From assembly GCA_963978905.1 (NCBI GenBank), contig OZ022258.1:39788591-39852590 (forward strand): a stretch of 64,000 nt of DNA, in the 5' to 3' direction. Of the stretch, positions 1 to 12,012 are shown in pieces. Numbering within the stretch: the stretch's first letter is position 1; each line of letters begins with the position of its first letter. Under the pieces are notes generated by a model. The model searched no databases, was not told the origin of the DNA, and worked only from the letters and a program-made list of their open reading frames with translations. Source of the DNA: Trichostrongylus colubriformis. Taxonomy: Eukaryota; Nematoda; Chromadorea; Rhabditida; Trichostrongylidae. The position numbers and the translations under genes were made by a program.

Positions 1-639
1 CAAACCGGCAATCAATTGAAACACAATCTTTTACCTGAGGAAATCTAACCAATCATGTGTTCCGTACTTAGCCCCGACCTCCCCTGTAAGTTCCACCAGT
101 CGGTTGCTTAAAAAGTCACGTCGCTCTTTTTCCACATTTCGTTTTTCCGCCACAACTCGGTGATTTTAGACAATTTCTTCGAACGAAGGCAAGAAAATTT
201 TCTCAACCAATCAGTTGAAAGAGTGGTGGAATGTTAAGAACAGGTGGTGCCTAGGAACACGGAAATACCACTGACCGGATTCCTTAACTTTCTCATGGAA
301 AAAATAAATTGTGAAAAATGTCAACTGGACCCATATCACATGGTATTAAAACTCAATCTGAATCGCAGCCAAAACGAACTAGAAAGATATTTTCGATAGA
401 GCAAAAAAAGTCCTTCGAAGTGGTTCATAAAACAACTCTAATCAAAAAGTTTGAAAGAAAAAATTTCATTTTGAATAAATGTGGGTGCTTTCGAAAAAAT
501 GATTTTAGAAAAATAACGACACGACTTCTTGATCAATTAAATATTGGAAATTGTAGAAGAGGTCAGGGCTAAGTACGCGACACATGACTGGTTCATTTTC
601 CTAAATTAAAATATAGTGTTTCAATTGATTGCCGGTTTG
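1..639. mobile_element. DNA transposon remnant with ~85-base terminal inverted repeats
   Basis: The first ~90 bases (starting CAAACCGGCAATCAATTG) return in inverted orientation at about 550-639 (ending CAATTGATTGCCGGTTTG). The outer 24 bases match exactly and the next ~60 imperfectly (about 80%). The interior is A/T-rich with a short basic open frame (318-572) that runs into the right repeat, so I do not regard it as a gene. The left end coincides with the window edge, so the target duplication cannot be read and the family is unassigned. Confidence 0.75.
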
Positions 640-1752
640 GTCAATTTTTGTCGGCTGGACCTACCTCTTCGCCAGCCTAAATGTCGGCCCCTTTCTAACG
701 AACTCGAAAACTAAACATGTCATTTTGTAGAGCAGGAAAACCTCTTTCGAATGATATATGACATGCTGCGAAAACTTGTAATTTCATAGGAAAAATTTAC
801 GCTGGAAAAAAAACGACATTACTTATGGAATGACCCAATAAGTAGGTAGTGACATCTTCCATTCAATACAATTACCAGTGAAATGAGGATATGAGGTATG
901 GTTTAGGCTGGTTGATGTACCACTCAATAATATAAAATTCTAGTCTGATAATAACGCTAATCTCGTCGTTCCCATAGTGAAATGAAACGCAAAACTGGTG
1001 ACATGATTTCGGAACACTTGCACGTCATCCGGCTTCTCACAATCGCTACAGAACCTTTGCGTGCATACTACCAACATTCAAACTAAAGCTACCGAACACA
1101 GAATACATCTGATTGATTTTACAAGGAAGACACTCGTTGAAAATGAGCTACAACACGTTGAGAGCATGACCACAACATATCACGTGAACTTTCAGAGAAA
1201 AGAGATGGTTCAACAATTACTGTGACTGGATTGATATTCACTCATGACAACCGCTAATTATCGCGTAAAGAAGAGGACGTCCTAGATTCAAGGTTGAAAC
1301 GACCTGCTTTCTGAAGCATAGGAACAAGGAGGAGTCGGAAGAAAAAGGAGGATGGGAAGAATTGGTCGCTTTCAAATGTGCATTCAAGGTTAGAAGCGAT
1401 AATCGGTAGAGAAACCCGGCTTGAAAAGCGTGATATTGTGCTCTGTTCCGATCTCCTGAGCAACACTGCAACATCACTTTTCCGAGTTGCTCGCTGTAAT
1501 GAAGACACTTGGGCACCCACTGAATCTCCACATATCTGTTACAACTACCACCTATATGTAAAAAGTAGATGCTAAGCAAAAACTCAACATTGACTATTTC
1601 CCCATTACATAGTTCTATTGTGTTATTCGCGCAGTACTGAGCGATAGTCTAACTGGTTTTATCATAATCGAAGTACTCCGAGATCATCAATTAATATTGT
1701 GCTCAAAAAAAGGGAAATGGTAGAAATGCGGATTTGTTAGAATGGGGAGACG
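640..1752. other. Non-coding stretch, nothing recognised
   Basis: About 1.1 kb without a recognisable gene. Overlapping open frames on both strands at 1238-1579 have no motif, no convincing splice sites and no similarity I recognise. Confidence 0.5.
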
Positions 1753-1898
1753 GTCGTTTGGCGCGGCCCCTTGGAGCTAATTTGCCAATGGGGTACTGCC
1801 AAAGCTCCTCCCCTAAGCAGGCTTAGGTAAGTCTGGGAGAGTCCAGGCGGCCCATGCGCGCCATTGGCAAATTGGCTGCAAGGGCCGCGCCAAACGAC
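1753..1898. mobile_element. 146-base foldback MITE
   Basis: Arms GTCGTTTGGCGCGGCC and GGCCGCGCCAAACGAC are exact inverted repeats. The inner parts of the arms also pair (TTTGCCAATGG with CCATTGGCAAA). No coding capacity and no clear target duplication. Confidence 0.75.
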
Positions 1899-1941
1899 AT
1901 ACACCCGTTAAAATGTCGTCTAAACCGATGTTCCGTAGCCA

Positions 1942-2171
1942 GGGTGTATATTGTTAGGACAGAAACGTCGCGTGGCCGTGTTCAGCACGCGATGGGATGG
2001 TGCGAGCTATGTGCGCCGTATTAGTTGAGTCCTGAAGCGATTACGCATAGAATGAGGCGTAGAGCACTGTCATCGCTTCATGACCCATCCAATACGGCGC
2101 GCATAGCTCGCACCATCCCGTCGCGTGCCGAACACTGCCACCCGACGTTTCTGTCCTAACGATATGCACCC
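1942..2171. mobile_element. 230-base foldback MITE, MULE-like, imperfect 9-base target duplication
   Basis: Termini GGGTGTATATTGTTAGGAC and the inverted GTCCTAACGATATGCACCC, with arms pairing for about 80 bases. It is flanked by CCGTAGCCA (1933-1941) and CCGTAGCTA (2172-2180), 8 of 9 identical, which fits the 9-10 base duplications made by Mutator-like transposases. A 77-base relative with the same ends sits at 60842-60918. Confidence 0.8.
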
Positions 2172-2274
2172 CCGTAGCTATACTATTGTTGAAAACATCT
2201 GACGGGTTACTGTGGAAGACAGGTGACCTTTCTGACTTTTGATCCTGGTGACGTCTTAGCAAGGTGTCATGTGT

Positions 2275-2392
2275 GCAATGTCTGCAAGTTAACAAACTGC
2301 AGGTGTTACGGTAGGTCTTACCGTAACGCCCGCAGCTTGCAATGTCTGCAAGCTAACAGACTGCAGGCGTTACGGTAGGTCTTACCGTAGGC
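2275..2392. repeat. Two tandem copies of a 64-base unit
   Basis: The unit starting GCAATGTCTGCAAG occurs at 2275 and 2339 with few differences. Each copy carries a small palindrome, ACGGTA-GGTCT-TACCGT. Confidence 0.75.
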
Positions 2393-2605
2393 TGACACTA
2401 CCTCGCGGCGTCTTTAAAGACACCGAAAGGAAGGCTAAGGAGAATGAACACAGGCAGACATGCTCTTCGTAAATGAAGTGATAAGTTAGGAATGATATGT
2501 GGTATACTCGGGCTCAGAGGTGCGCCTTGGAGTTTTATCGAGGAGTCATTTTGATGCCTTTCGGTCATGTGACTTCGAATCACCAATTAGGCCGCGTTCA
2601 GACTC

Positions 2606-2706
2606 CGCGATTTTGCGACTTTGCGACTTTGCGACTTTGCGACTTTGCGACCGCGATTTTGCGACTTTGCGACTTTGCGACCGCGATTTTGCGATTTTGC
2701 GATTTT
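2606..2706. repeat. 8-base minisatellite (GCGACTTT / GCGATTTT) in left arm
   Basis: Tandem 8-mers alternate between ACTTTGCG and ATTTTGCG, interrupted by CCGCG at regular points. Inverted counterparts are at 5910-6010 and 8588-8697. The left arm has four units in the first block and the outer right arm five, so the array changes length. Confidence 0.85.
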
Positions 2707-2936
2707 GGCTTTCTGCCAGGATTTCCTCTAGTATTTTGTTTAGTGTGAGCGTGTTTATCTTAGATTTATGTTTCTTTTGTGTTTTATGTGTGTTTTGTGT
2801 GTTTAGCGGTTCATGTTATTGATCGTAACTATTTCATATTTACTATGCGTGCACCTATTGCGTTTCGAAATGTTGTTGTTGATGTTGTTAATGTTCGATG
2901 CTTATTTGTAACCCATATATTGCTTACCTTTTTCAG

Positions 2937-3877
2937 AGTTGATGTATTCTCTTTGAATGGGATTCGGTTTTCTGCCGTTGTCTTGCCCCAGTTTTATCAT
3001 GTGTGCGGATTTCTGACCAGGTTTGTTTCAATTGCTTTATTTTGTCAGTGTTTTTTACTGGAACGTGCTCGTATTTTAGATTAGTGTTTCTTTTGTGTTT
3101 TATGTGTGTTTTGTGTGTTTAGCTGTTCATGTTGTTGATCGTAACTACTTCATATTTACACCTTTTTCAGAGTTGATGTATTCTCTTTGAATGGGATTCG
3201 GTTTTCTGCCGTTGTCTTGCCCCAGTTTTATCATGTGTGCGGATTTCTGACCAGGTTTGTTTCAATTGCTTTATTTTGTCAGTGTTTTTTACTGGAACGT
3301 GCTCGTATTTTAGATTTGTGTTTGTTGTGTGTTTTATGTGTGTGTTGTGTGTTTGAGCGTGCTTGTTCTCGTTTGTAATTGATTCATAAGAGTATGTGTC
3401 TACCTAATAATGCGTTCTAGATGCTGTTAATGTTTGATTCTTTTTTGTAACCCATATTTTCTTCACCTTTTTTAGAGCTGATGTATTCTTATTGCATGGT
3501 ATCCGATTTCTTGCTGATTTCTTGTCACAATTTCATCGCATACTTCCTATCAGGTTCGTTTAAATGCTTCAGTTTCTTTGTTTCTGTTGTCTCTTCAGTT
3601 TTCTTCTCTTAAGGGTTTCCTCAGTTTTCACTTACTCTAAGTTTCTTTCAGGGCCACTATTGCGAGGTATCGTGGAGTAGGTTTGGCAATTGCTGTCGAG
3701 TAAGTGATTCCTTTTCCATTGATTCATGTTGAGTGTTTTTCGTATAGTTTCAGTTTGAGATAGTGGAATACGCGTACAGTTTTCTCTGCTTTACCTCATA
3801 CGATATCACTTTTTATCGTATGTTTTTTTGTTGAGCCGTTTCTTTTTCAGGTGGGACCTAAATCGCCAACGCAGTGA
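2937..3877 (+). other. Gene-like exon series inside the foldback arm, with a triplicated exon
   Basis: Segments flanked by nematode-type splice signals occur in order: 2937-3020 and 3171-3254 (identical 84-base exons), 3476-3553 (diverged 78-base version), 3652-3699 (TTTCTTTCAG before, GTAAGT after) and 3851-3877 (acceptor CTTTTTCAG, ending in TGA). The first three have lengths divisible by three, so duplication preserves the frame; they encode versions of VDVFSLNGIRFS. A polyadenylation-like AATAAA is at about 3990. Each inverted arm carries its own copy. No protein family is recognised. It may be a captured gene fragment or fortuitous. Confidence 0.4.
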
Positions 3878-4255
3878 AGCAAAAGTATGGCAGTGGTCCT
3901 GAAATGTTAAGCGGTGAACAGTCTTCTCGATCCATGCACTCTGTATTTCATGGAGAATTTGTAGCATGATTTGTTTCTATTACATTTTTTAATAAACTGA
4001 TTTCTCTGCATTGGCCGTATTTCCAAGATGTTCATAAATTCATTGATTAAGTCGAGAGCCTAAGTACGAGAGAACGAATTGTTGCGAGAAGTCACACACA
4101 CATATATCATTTCCCGTTTCTTCACTGTAATAACTTCACTACTAACACTTCATACTATATACAGTATGCAAGCCTTTTTAGAGCACTTTCGACTAGAAAG
4201 CTTTCAACTTTCTATTTATAGGCTTTTTTTAGAGGCGTGTCTCGGTACAGTGAGT

Positions 4256-4458
4256 AGGGTTTGGCACGGTGAGAGTCTCCGAAATACCTGGGGACATCAT
4301 CACCGCATTCACGATGTGTCGAAGCATTTTTTACGATCTCAGGGGCCGAGATCGTGAGTAAGGTTTGGCATGGTGAGAGTCTCCCAATTACCTGGGGTCA
4401 TCATCACCGCATTTACGATGGTCCAAGCATTTTTTTTACGATTTCAGAGGCCGAGATT
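4256..4458. repeat. Tandem duplication (~106-base unit) in the central spacer
   Basis: A unit beginning GGTTTGGCACGGTGAGAGTC at about 4256 recurs at about 4362 with scattered changes; both end near GGCCGAGAT. The same pair is found at about 6688-6890 in the second copy of the spacer. Confidence 0.8.
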
Positions 4459-6031
4459 GACTACCAACTCCCTACTACCGTACATAGGCCTTACAGATGA
4501 CAGTTTAGTTTATTGTCACTAGAAGATAGGTACGAAATAGGAGCACATTTCAGGCGATTCAGATCGTGGGATAGCAAACTTCTTCAACGCAAAGTACGGG
4601 AGATCCTTTATATTAGTCAAAGATGTGTGGCGCAGGGCAACGAGCAGGGGCGCATTGGTAGTACGCTTTCACAAACGATAACGATTTCTACGACACACAT
4701 CTGTTAATCCGTGTTTAGTTTGTGTTCTAGTCATTGGATCCGTGGCTCCCGAAAACCCCTATTCCATGGCCACCCTACTTTTCCGTGGCTGAGAAAAACA
4801 CCATATCGAATCTTCTTCTACAATTTATTATCATCTTGAGGATATAACCAATGCAGAGAAATCAGTTTATTAAAAAATGTAATAGAAACAAATCATGCTA
4901 CAAATTCTCCATGAAATACAGAGTGCATGGATCGAGAAGACTGTTCACCGCTTAACATTTCAGGACCACTGCCATACTTTTGCTTCACTGCGTTGGCGAT
5001 TTAGGTCCCACCTGAAAAAGAAACGGCTCAACAAAAAAACATACGATAAAAAGTGATATCGTATGAGATAAAGCAGAGAAAACTGTACGCGTATTCCACT
5101 ATCTCAAACTGAAACTATACGAAAAACACTCAACATGAATCAATGGAAAAGGAATCACTTACTCGACAGCAATTGCCAAACCTACTCCACGATACCTCGC
5201 AATAGTGGCCCTGAAAGAAACTTAGAGTAAGTGAAAACTGAGGAAACCCTTAAGAGAAGAAAACTGAAGAAACAACAGAAACAAAGAAACTGAAGCATTT
5301 AAACGAACCTAATAGGAAGTATGCGATGAAATTGTGACAAGAAATCAGCAAGAAATCGGATACCATGCAATAAGAATACATCAGCTCTAAAAAAGGTGAA
5401 GAAAATATGGGTTACAAAAAAGAATCAAACATTAACAGCATCTAGAACGCATTATTAGGTAGACACATACTCTCATGAATCAATTACAAACGAGAACAAG
5501 CACGCTCAAACACACAAAACACACATAAAACACAAAAGAAACACAAATTTAAAATATGAGCACGTTCACAGTAAAAAACACTGACAAAATAAAGCAATTG
5601 AAACAAACCTGGTCAGAAATCCGCACACATGATAAAACTGGGGCAAGACAACGGCAGAAAACCGAATCCCATTCAATGAGAATACATCAACTCTGAAAAA
5701 GGTAAGCAATATATGGGTTACAAATAAGCATCGAACATTAACAACATTTCGAAACGCAATAGGTGCACGCATAGTAAATATGAAATAGTTACGATCAACA
5801 ACATGAACCGCTAAACACACAAAACACACATAAAACACAAAAGAAACATAAATCTAAGATAAACACGCTCACACTAAACAAAATACTAGAGGAAATCCTG
5901 GCAGAAAGCCAAAATCGCAAAATCGCAAAATCGCGGTCGCAAAGTCGCAAAATCGCAAAATCGCGGTCGCAAAATCGCAAAGTCGCAAAGTCGCAGAATC
6001 GCAAAATCGCGGAGTCTGAACGCGGCCTAAG

Positions 6032-6231
6032 NNNNNNNNNNNNNNNNNNNNNNNNNNNNNNNNNNNNNNNNNNNNNNNNNNNNNNNNNNNNNNNNNNNNN
6101 NNNNNNNNNNNNNNNNNNNNNNNNNNNNNNNNNNNNNNNNNNNNNNNNNNNNNNNNNNNNNNNNNNNNNNNNNNNNNNNNNNNNNNNNNNNNNNNNNNNN
6201 NNNNNNNNNNNNNNNNNNNNNNNNNNNNNNN
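6032..6231. other. Assembly gap (200 N)
   Basis: Exactly 200 unknown bases, a conventional scaffold gap. It falls where one right arm ends and a copy of the left arm resumes in mid-sequence, so the structure around it should be treated as provisional. Confidence 0.99.
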
Positions 6232-8715
6232 ACGATATCACTTTTTATCGTATGTTTTTTTGTTGAGCCGTTTCTTTTTCAGGTGGGACCTAAATCGCCA
6301 ACGCAGTGAAGCAAAAGTATGGCAGTGGTCCTGAAATGTTAAGCGGTGAACAGTCTTCTCGATCCATGCACTCTGTATTTCATGGAGAATTTGTAGCATG
6401 ATTTGTTTCTATTACATTTTTTAATAAACTGATTTCTCTGCATTGGCCGTATTTCCAAGATGTTCATAAATTCATTGATTAAGTCGAGAGCCTAAGTACG
6501 AGAGAACGAATTGTTGCGAGAAGTCACACACACATATATCATTTCCCGTTTCTTCACTGTAATAACTTCACTACTAACACTTCATACTATATACAGTATG
6601 CAAGCCTTTTTAGAGCACTTTCGACTAGAAAGCTTTCAACTTTCTATTTATAGGCTTTTTTTAGAGGCGTGTCTCGGTACAGTGAGTAGGGTTTGGCACG
6701 GTGAGAGTCTCCGAAATACCTGGGGACATCATCACCGCATTCACGATGTGTCGAAGCATTTTTTACGATCTCAGGGGCCGAGATCGTGAGTAAGGTTTGG
6801 CATGGTGAGAGTCTCCCAATTACCTGGGGTCATCATCACCGCATTTACGATGGTCCAAGCATTTTTTTTACGATTTCAGAGGCCGAGATTGACTACCAAC
6901 TCCCTACTACCGTACATAGGCCTTACAGATGACAGTTTAGTTTATTGTCACTAGAAGATAGGTACGAAATAGGAGCACATTTCAGGCGATTCAGATCGTG
7001 GGATAGCAAACTTCTTCAACGCAAAGTACGGGAGATCCTTTATATTAGTCAAAGATGTGTGGCGCAGGGCAACGAGCAGGGGCGCATTGGTAGTACGCTT
7101 TCACAAACGATAACGATTTCTACGACACACATCTGTTAATCCGTGTTTAGTTTGTGTTCTAGTCATTGGATCCGTGGCTCCCGAAAACCCCTATTCCATG
7201 GCCACCCTACTTTTCCGTGGCTGAGAAAAACACCATATCGAATCTTCTTCTACAATTTATTATCATCTTGAGGATATAACCAATGCAGAGAAATCAGTTT
7301 ATTAAAAAATGTAATAGAAACAAATCATGCTACAAATTCTCCATGAAATACAGAGTGCATGGATCGAGAAGACTGTTCACCGCTTAACATTTCAGGACCA
7401 CTGCCATACTTTTGCTTCACTGCGTTGGCGATTTAGGTCCCACCTGAAAAAGAAACGGCTCAACAAAAAAACATACGATAAAAAGTGATATCGTATGAGA
7501 TAAAGCAGAGAAAACTGTACGCGTATTCCACTATCTCAAACTGAAACTATACGAAAAACACTCAACATGAATCAATGGAAAAGGAATCACTTACTCGACA
7601 GCAATTGCCAAACCTACTCCACGATACCTCGCAATAGTGGCCCTGAAAGAAACTTAGAGTAAGTGAAAACTGAGGAAACCCTTAAGAGAAGAAAACTGAA
7701 GAGACAACAGAAACAAAGAAACTGAAGCATTTAAACGAACCTGATAGGAAGTATGCGATGAAATTGTGACAAGAAATCAGCAAGAAATCGGATACCATGC
7801 AATAAGAATACATCAGCTCTAAAAAAGGTGAAGAAAATATGGGTTACAAAAAAGAATCAAACATTAACAGCATCTAGAACGCATTATTAGGTAGACACAT
7901 ACTCTTATGAATCAATTACAAACGAGAACAAGCACGCTCAAACACACAACACACACATAAAACACACAACAAACACAAATCTAAAATACGAGCACGTTCC
8001 AGTAAAAAACACTGACAAAATAAAGCAATTGAAACAAACCTGGTCAGAAATCCGCACACATGATAAAACTGGGGCAAGACAACGGCAGAAAACCGAATCC
8101 CATTCAAAGAGAATACATCAACTCTGAAAAAGGTGTAAATATGAAGTAGTTACGATCAACAACATGAACAGCTAAACACACAAAACACACATAAAACACA
8201 AAAGAAACACTAATCTAAAATACGAGCACGTTCCAGTAAAAAACACTGACAAAATAAAGCAATTGAAACAAACCTGGTCAGAAATCCGCACACATGATAA
8301 AACTGGGGCAAGACAACGGCAGAAAACCGAATCCCATTCAAAGAGAATACATCAACTCTGAAAAAGGTAAGCAATATATGGGTTACAAATAAGCATCGAA
8401 CATTAACAACATCAACAACAACATTTCGAAACGCAATAGGTGCACGCATAGTAAATATGAAATAGTTACGATCAATAACATGAACCGCTAAACACACAAA
8501 ACACACATAAAACACAAAAGAAACATAAATCTAAGATAAACACGCTCACACTAAACAAAATACTAGAGGAAATCCTGGCAGAAAGCCAAAATCGCAAAAT
8601 CGCAAAATCGCGGTCGCAAAGTCGCAAAGTCGCAAAATCGCGGTCGCAAAGTCGCAAAGTCGCAAAGTCGCAAAGTCGCAAAGTCGCAAAATCGCGGAGT
8701 CTGAACGCGGCCTTA

Positions 8716-9246
8716 CTGAGGGAAGCGGAACAACGTTCACGGCTGACTGCCTTGGCTGCTCTCGCCGTCTGCATAAACCCCTCCAGTGATGCAGGAGACG
8801 TGGAAGCACATCATCGAGGGATTATCCATAGGATCAGGATCCTAATTGCCGAGTTCTTGACCTTTCATTCTAGTCTTTCTCTACTGTTGAACCACATAGC
8901 ATCTCTGCGTTCATATACCACGATTGGCCATAGCGGGCTTATTCCGATGAAATCGATTCTTCTAACGATAAGTAATCAGAAGTGCATTCACGCGGAGTAG
9001 CCAAGGGTGCAAACTTAGTCATCGAAAGCGGGATTAAAGGATAGAACACAGCGTAGCAACATTCAGTAAAACGATGCGACTATATGGAATACTACACTAC
9101 ATGGTATAGGACTATTAAGTAGATTCAATACGGCACAATAGGATAACAAAAGGGCGAAGTCATGCTACATAAATCACCATAGATAATCACTGCTCCGTAT
9201 AGTGAGGAATGTCACAAGAAGTACAAAATAATGCTCAATTTGACCT
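8716..9246. other. Intergenic stretch, nothing recognised
   Basis: No gene, repeat or foldback identified. The open frame at 8752-9000 has no motif or splice support. Confidence 0.5.
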
Positions 9247-9256
9247 ACTTATGCAG

Positions 9257-9487
9257 GGATGTGTACCTTAATGTCAGGATGCCGCACTGCGGAATGTCGC
9301 AAGCGAAGCAATGCGGACGAGCTAAATTGTTGGGTCCCGAAGCGATTAGAAGTCAACTGCGTATCGCACTCCTAGCATTACGTTGTAATCGTTTTGAGAC
9401 CCAACTACCGCGACGCGCATAGCTCGCACACACTGTGTCGCACGCCGCTCGCCATCGTGCGGCGTCCTGACATTAGGGTACATATCC
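9257..9487. mobile_element. 231-base foldback MITE with perfect 10-base target duplication
   Basis: Ends GGATGTGTACCTTAATGTCAGGA and the inverted counterpart ending ATGTCAGG-type sequence pair along the arms (TGTCAGGA with TCCTGACA). ACTTATGCAG occurs immediately outside both ends (9247-9256 and 9488-9497). Same family as 50594-50836, in the opposite orientation. The short open frame inside (9231-9422) is not a gene. Confidence 0.85.
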
Positions 9488-9497
9488 ACTTATGCAG

Positions 9498-11222
9498 TGT
9501 GGGCCAACATCCAAGCGAGGTTTTTAGTTTCAATCAGAACTGTTTGTCAGGACCGCCTAGCTAGACTTAGAAGAGTAGATTTCGTGGATTCCATCACACA
9601 CATTCTATTACGCCCTCAGTCTTCCTTTCTGCCATGGCTATTCCATATAACGTTTGTCAGATAGGACAGAAACACAGACCGTCACCAAGAGGTTACCCTC
9701 AGCTCATCTGTAGACCAGACCAAGCAAATGCCTCTACGACTCCACGTGAAAGCTGAGTGTATGGGTGTTAACTGCTGGAGTGTATCACATATGCCTTGAA
9801 TACATCACTTTGAACCATAAATACAAATTTCAAAGTACTATGGAGAGATCCATCTGTCTCTTGCTCGACAACCCGTACAATATCACATTACTGCATCACT
9901 TGTCACGAGGTGCTTTGCAGGTGCTTTTTTGAATGCGCATAGCAATGTTAATGGTGACAGGGCTAAGAACCAGTTGCTGAATAACATGACAGAATCTATT
10001 CACGAGTCGATACATTATTACCCCCACTGAGTACGTTGCGAAGGTAAACTAGTCACTAATCGGTCGTGTTTTATGTGAACACATGTTCTGCTTTGCTTTT
10101 CATGATTAAAAAAAACATAAAAAGCCCCATAACACACGCGGATTCGCGTTGGTGTAGCAAAGGATTTTGGAGAGAACATCCCGTTGAAGTATTCTGTTTC
10201 TTCATACTCCTACTTCAAGCCTGCAACAGAGCGCTTCAAACCTAGTCGCATCACTGTATGCAAACCCTTGGAAGACGTACAAAGCCAGCAGTGGTTCACA
10301 CTTCCTACGATCTGAGTGTGGAGGGAACATTCCGAAAAAGGTACGTTTTCCCCCTTTTTGAAAGGAATTTGTGGAGTACAAAATCTGCCTGGCGTTCCAT
10401 TAGCGGACGGCTTATTGACAGCCCCATCGCTCAATTTTTTTCGAATGAATTAAGCATCATATTGCACTGAGGTTCCTTATCCTGATTCAACGCAAAAAAA
10501 AATAAACAGAATCAAAGGGCACGCTGTTCCCTTGGTCCTCTTGGATTTGTGACTGTGAACAAGGCGTCAAGCTTTCACAACCAAACACGCATAACTTCTG
10601 CAGTGGTGCGAGGTCGATACTTGATACCTTGTTTACGGAGCACAATTCCAAGACGACCACGAGGATAGCGTACCCTTTAACCTGGTGGATCGTCGATGGA
10701 AACCCCATGCATGGCGCGATCCACACGAAACCGGCCAACGCCAATTTCGTTTGTCCGCTGGCACCGGAACCAGTTCAGAGCTCAGAAGTTCACCGATAAA
10801 ACGTGGGGATCCGTATCTATCCATGGGAACCAGTACACGGGCACCAGTGTGGATGATAATCGAGAAACCAAGGGATGAAGAGGTAAAATTAGCTGATACA
10901 GGCTTCTCTCACATTTTAATGCGATAACAACAAGGAAACGATGCTGACGAGGCACTATATGGACCGGATAAGGGTTTGTATTACCAATAAACTGGATGAG
11001 ATCCTTATGCATGGCGCATAATACAGCAAGGCCGGACAACGCTAGTCGCCATCCCGTCGGAACTTCGAGCGCAAATGACGTGTAGTGGAGACATTTCGGA
11101 CAGGATGAATCATTTTTTCAAAGATTCGTGGGAAGATCTCACCACTTCGATGAAAAAAACCTCGGTTGGTTTTCTTCGGAATATCTCCTTTGATTTTGAA
11201 GATATGATATAGTTGAAGTAGT
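9498..11222. other. Long stretch without an assignable gene
   Basis: Contains several open frames of 60-85 codons on both strands (10.2-11.04 kb). None has a recognisable domain, and adjacent frames do not join through good splice sites. Confidence 0.45.
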
Positions 11223-11530
11223 CATAGGGAAGCGCCAACCTCCTGAACCCGGCCAACAAAACTGCACTCATGAGGTTATGTTTGAAGGAGGTTACGACCA
11301 TTTGAAGTTGATCACTTCGAAATTTTTCAAATTTCCGTTCCTCGACAGGCTTCCCTCGAAGTAACTACTACTTCATTCAGGAAACATGGCTTAGAACAAG
11401 CAGTCATTGGGAAGCGGCAACCACGCAGACCCCTGGCAACAAAAATGCACTCATGAGGTTTAGTTTAAAGGAAGTTACGACTATTTAAAGTGAAACACTT
11501 CGACATTTTCCAAAATTTCCTCGTCCGGAT
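11223..11530. repeat. Direct repeat, ~181-base period, two diverged copies
   Basis: A unit containing GGGAAGCG-CCAACC ... GCACTCATGAGGTT ... GGAAGTTACGAC begins near 11226 and again near 11407. The copies have diverged by substitutions and small indels. Confidence 0.65.
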
Positions 11531-11935
11531 TCCTATACAGAACTACGCAACCATCAAGGAAACTAAGCGGCCAATTTTGATTGATTCCGGAAAGATATTC
11601 AGAGAACAGTTTACTCGCAAGCTACAGGTATTTAAAAATGCTAAAAATTTACTGTTGACAAATACCGCGCCGCATCGTGATCGCTGCGTAGCTGCCGCAA
11701 TAGCGACGCGGCGATTCTAGTGGAGCCCGATTCGTAACTGCGCACGGCACATCACAACGGTAACCCTTCCGTCTGTCTTTATCCGACGACTGCTCTACGC
11801 TGTCCGACCGTCACTACGTCTACGATAAATGTTTTGTTTAGTATTATGCATGTGGATAGTGCCCGTGTATTTGAGCGTGACCACCCTTCTGTGTTCAACA
11901 TCAGGCGCTATCCCTACTATATATAAAACGCTTCG

Positions 11936-11992
11936 TCTGTCTGTACTCCCTCCCTCCGTCCGTCCGTCCCTTTGTCCGTCCGTCCGTCTGTC
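11936..11992. repeat. GTCC tetranucleotide microsatellite
   Basis: Interrupted runs of CCGT/CCCT between 11936 and 11992, including CCGTCCGTCCGTCC. Confidence 0.85.
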
Positions 11993-12012
11993 ACGAAATT
12001 AGGTATTATATA

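Larger units (their letters stand above)
2590..8712. mobile_element. Large foldback DNA element, PIF/Harbinger-type TTA duplication, 1.43 kb arms
   Basis: The left arm (2590-4014) starts GGCCGCGTTCAGACTCCGCG. The right arm (7280-8712) ends with its exact inverse. TTA lies immediately outside both ends (2587-2589 and 8713-8715), the duplication typical of PIF/Harbinger elements. The two arms are almost identical and differ in length by exactly one 8-base minisatellite unit; I also saw one base difference near 3794. A second right arm (4848-6027) is more diverged, has one copy of a segment duplicated in the other arms, and is bounded by TAA instead of TTA. The block 3800 to about 5260 is repeated at 6232 to about 7692 beyond the N gap. 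This may be one element with an assembly duplication or two copies. No transposase is visible. Confidence 0.75.

Noticed and set aside
2497..2822. Open frames with repetitive RLCDFATLRLCDF-type peptides
   Set aside because: They are the translation of the 8-base minisatellite in the foldback arm and appear in several frames and in all arms.
4079..4357. 92-codon ORF repeated identically at 6511-6789
   Set aside because: The identity reflects duplication of the whole spacer, not constraint; the frame includes a tandem repeat and has no motif.
11936..12000. CRISPR-like or regulatory array
   Set aside because: It is a plain interrupted GTCC microsatellite in an animal genome.
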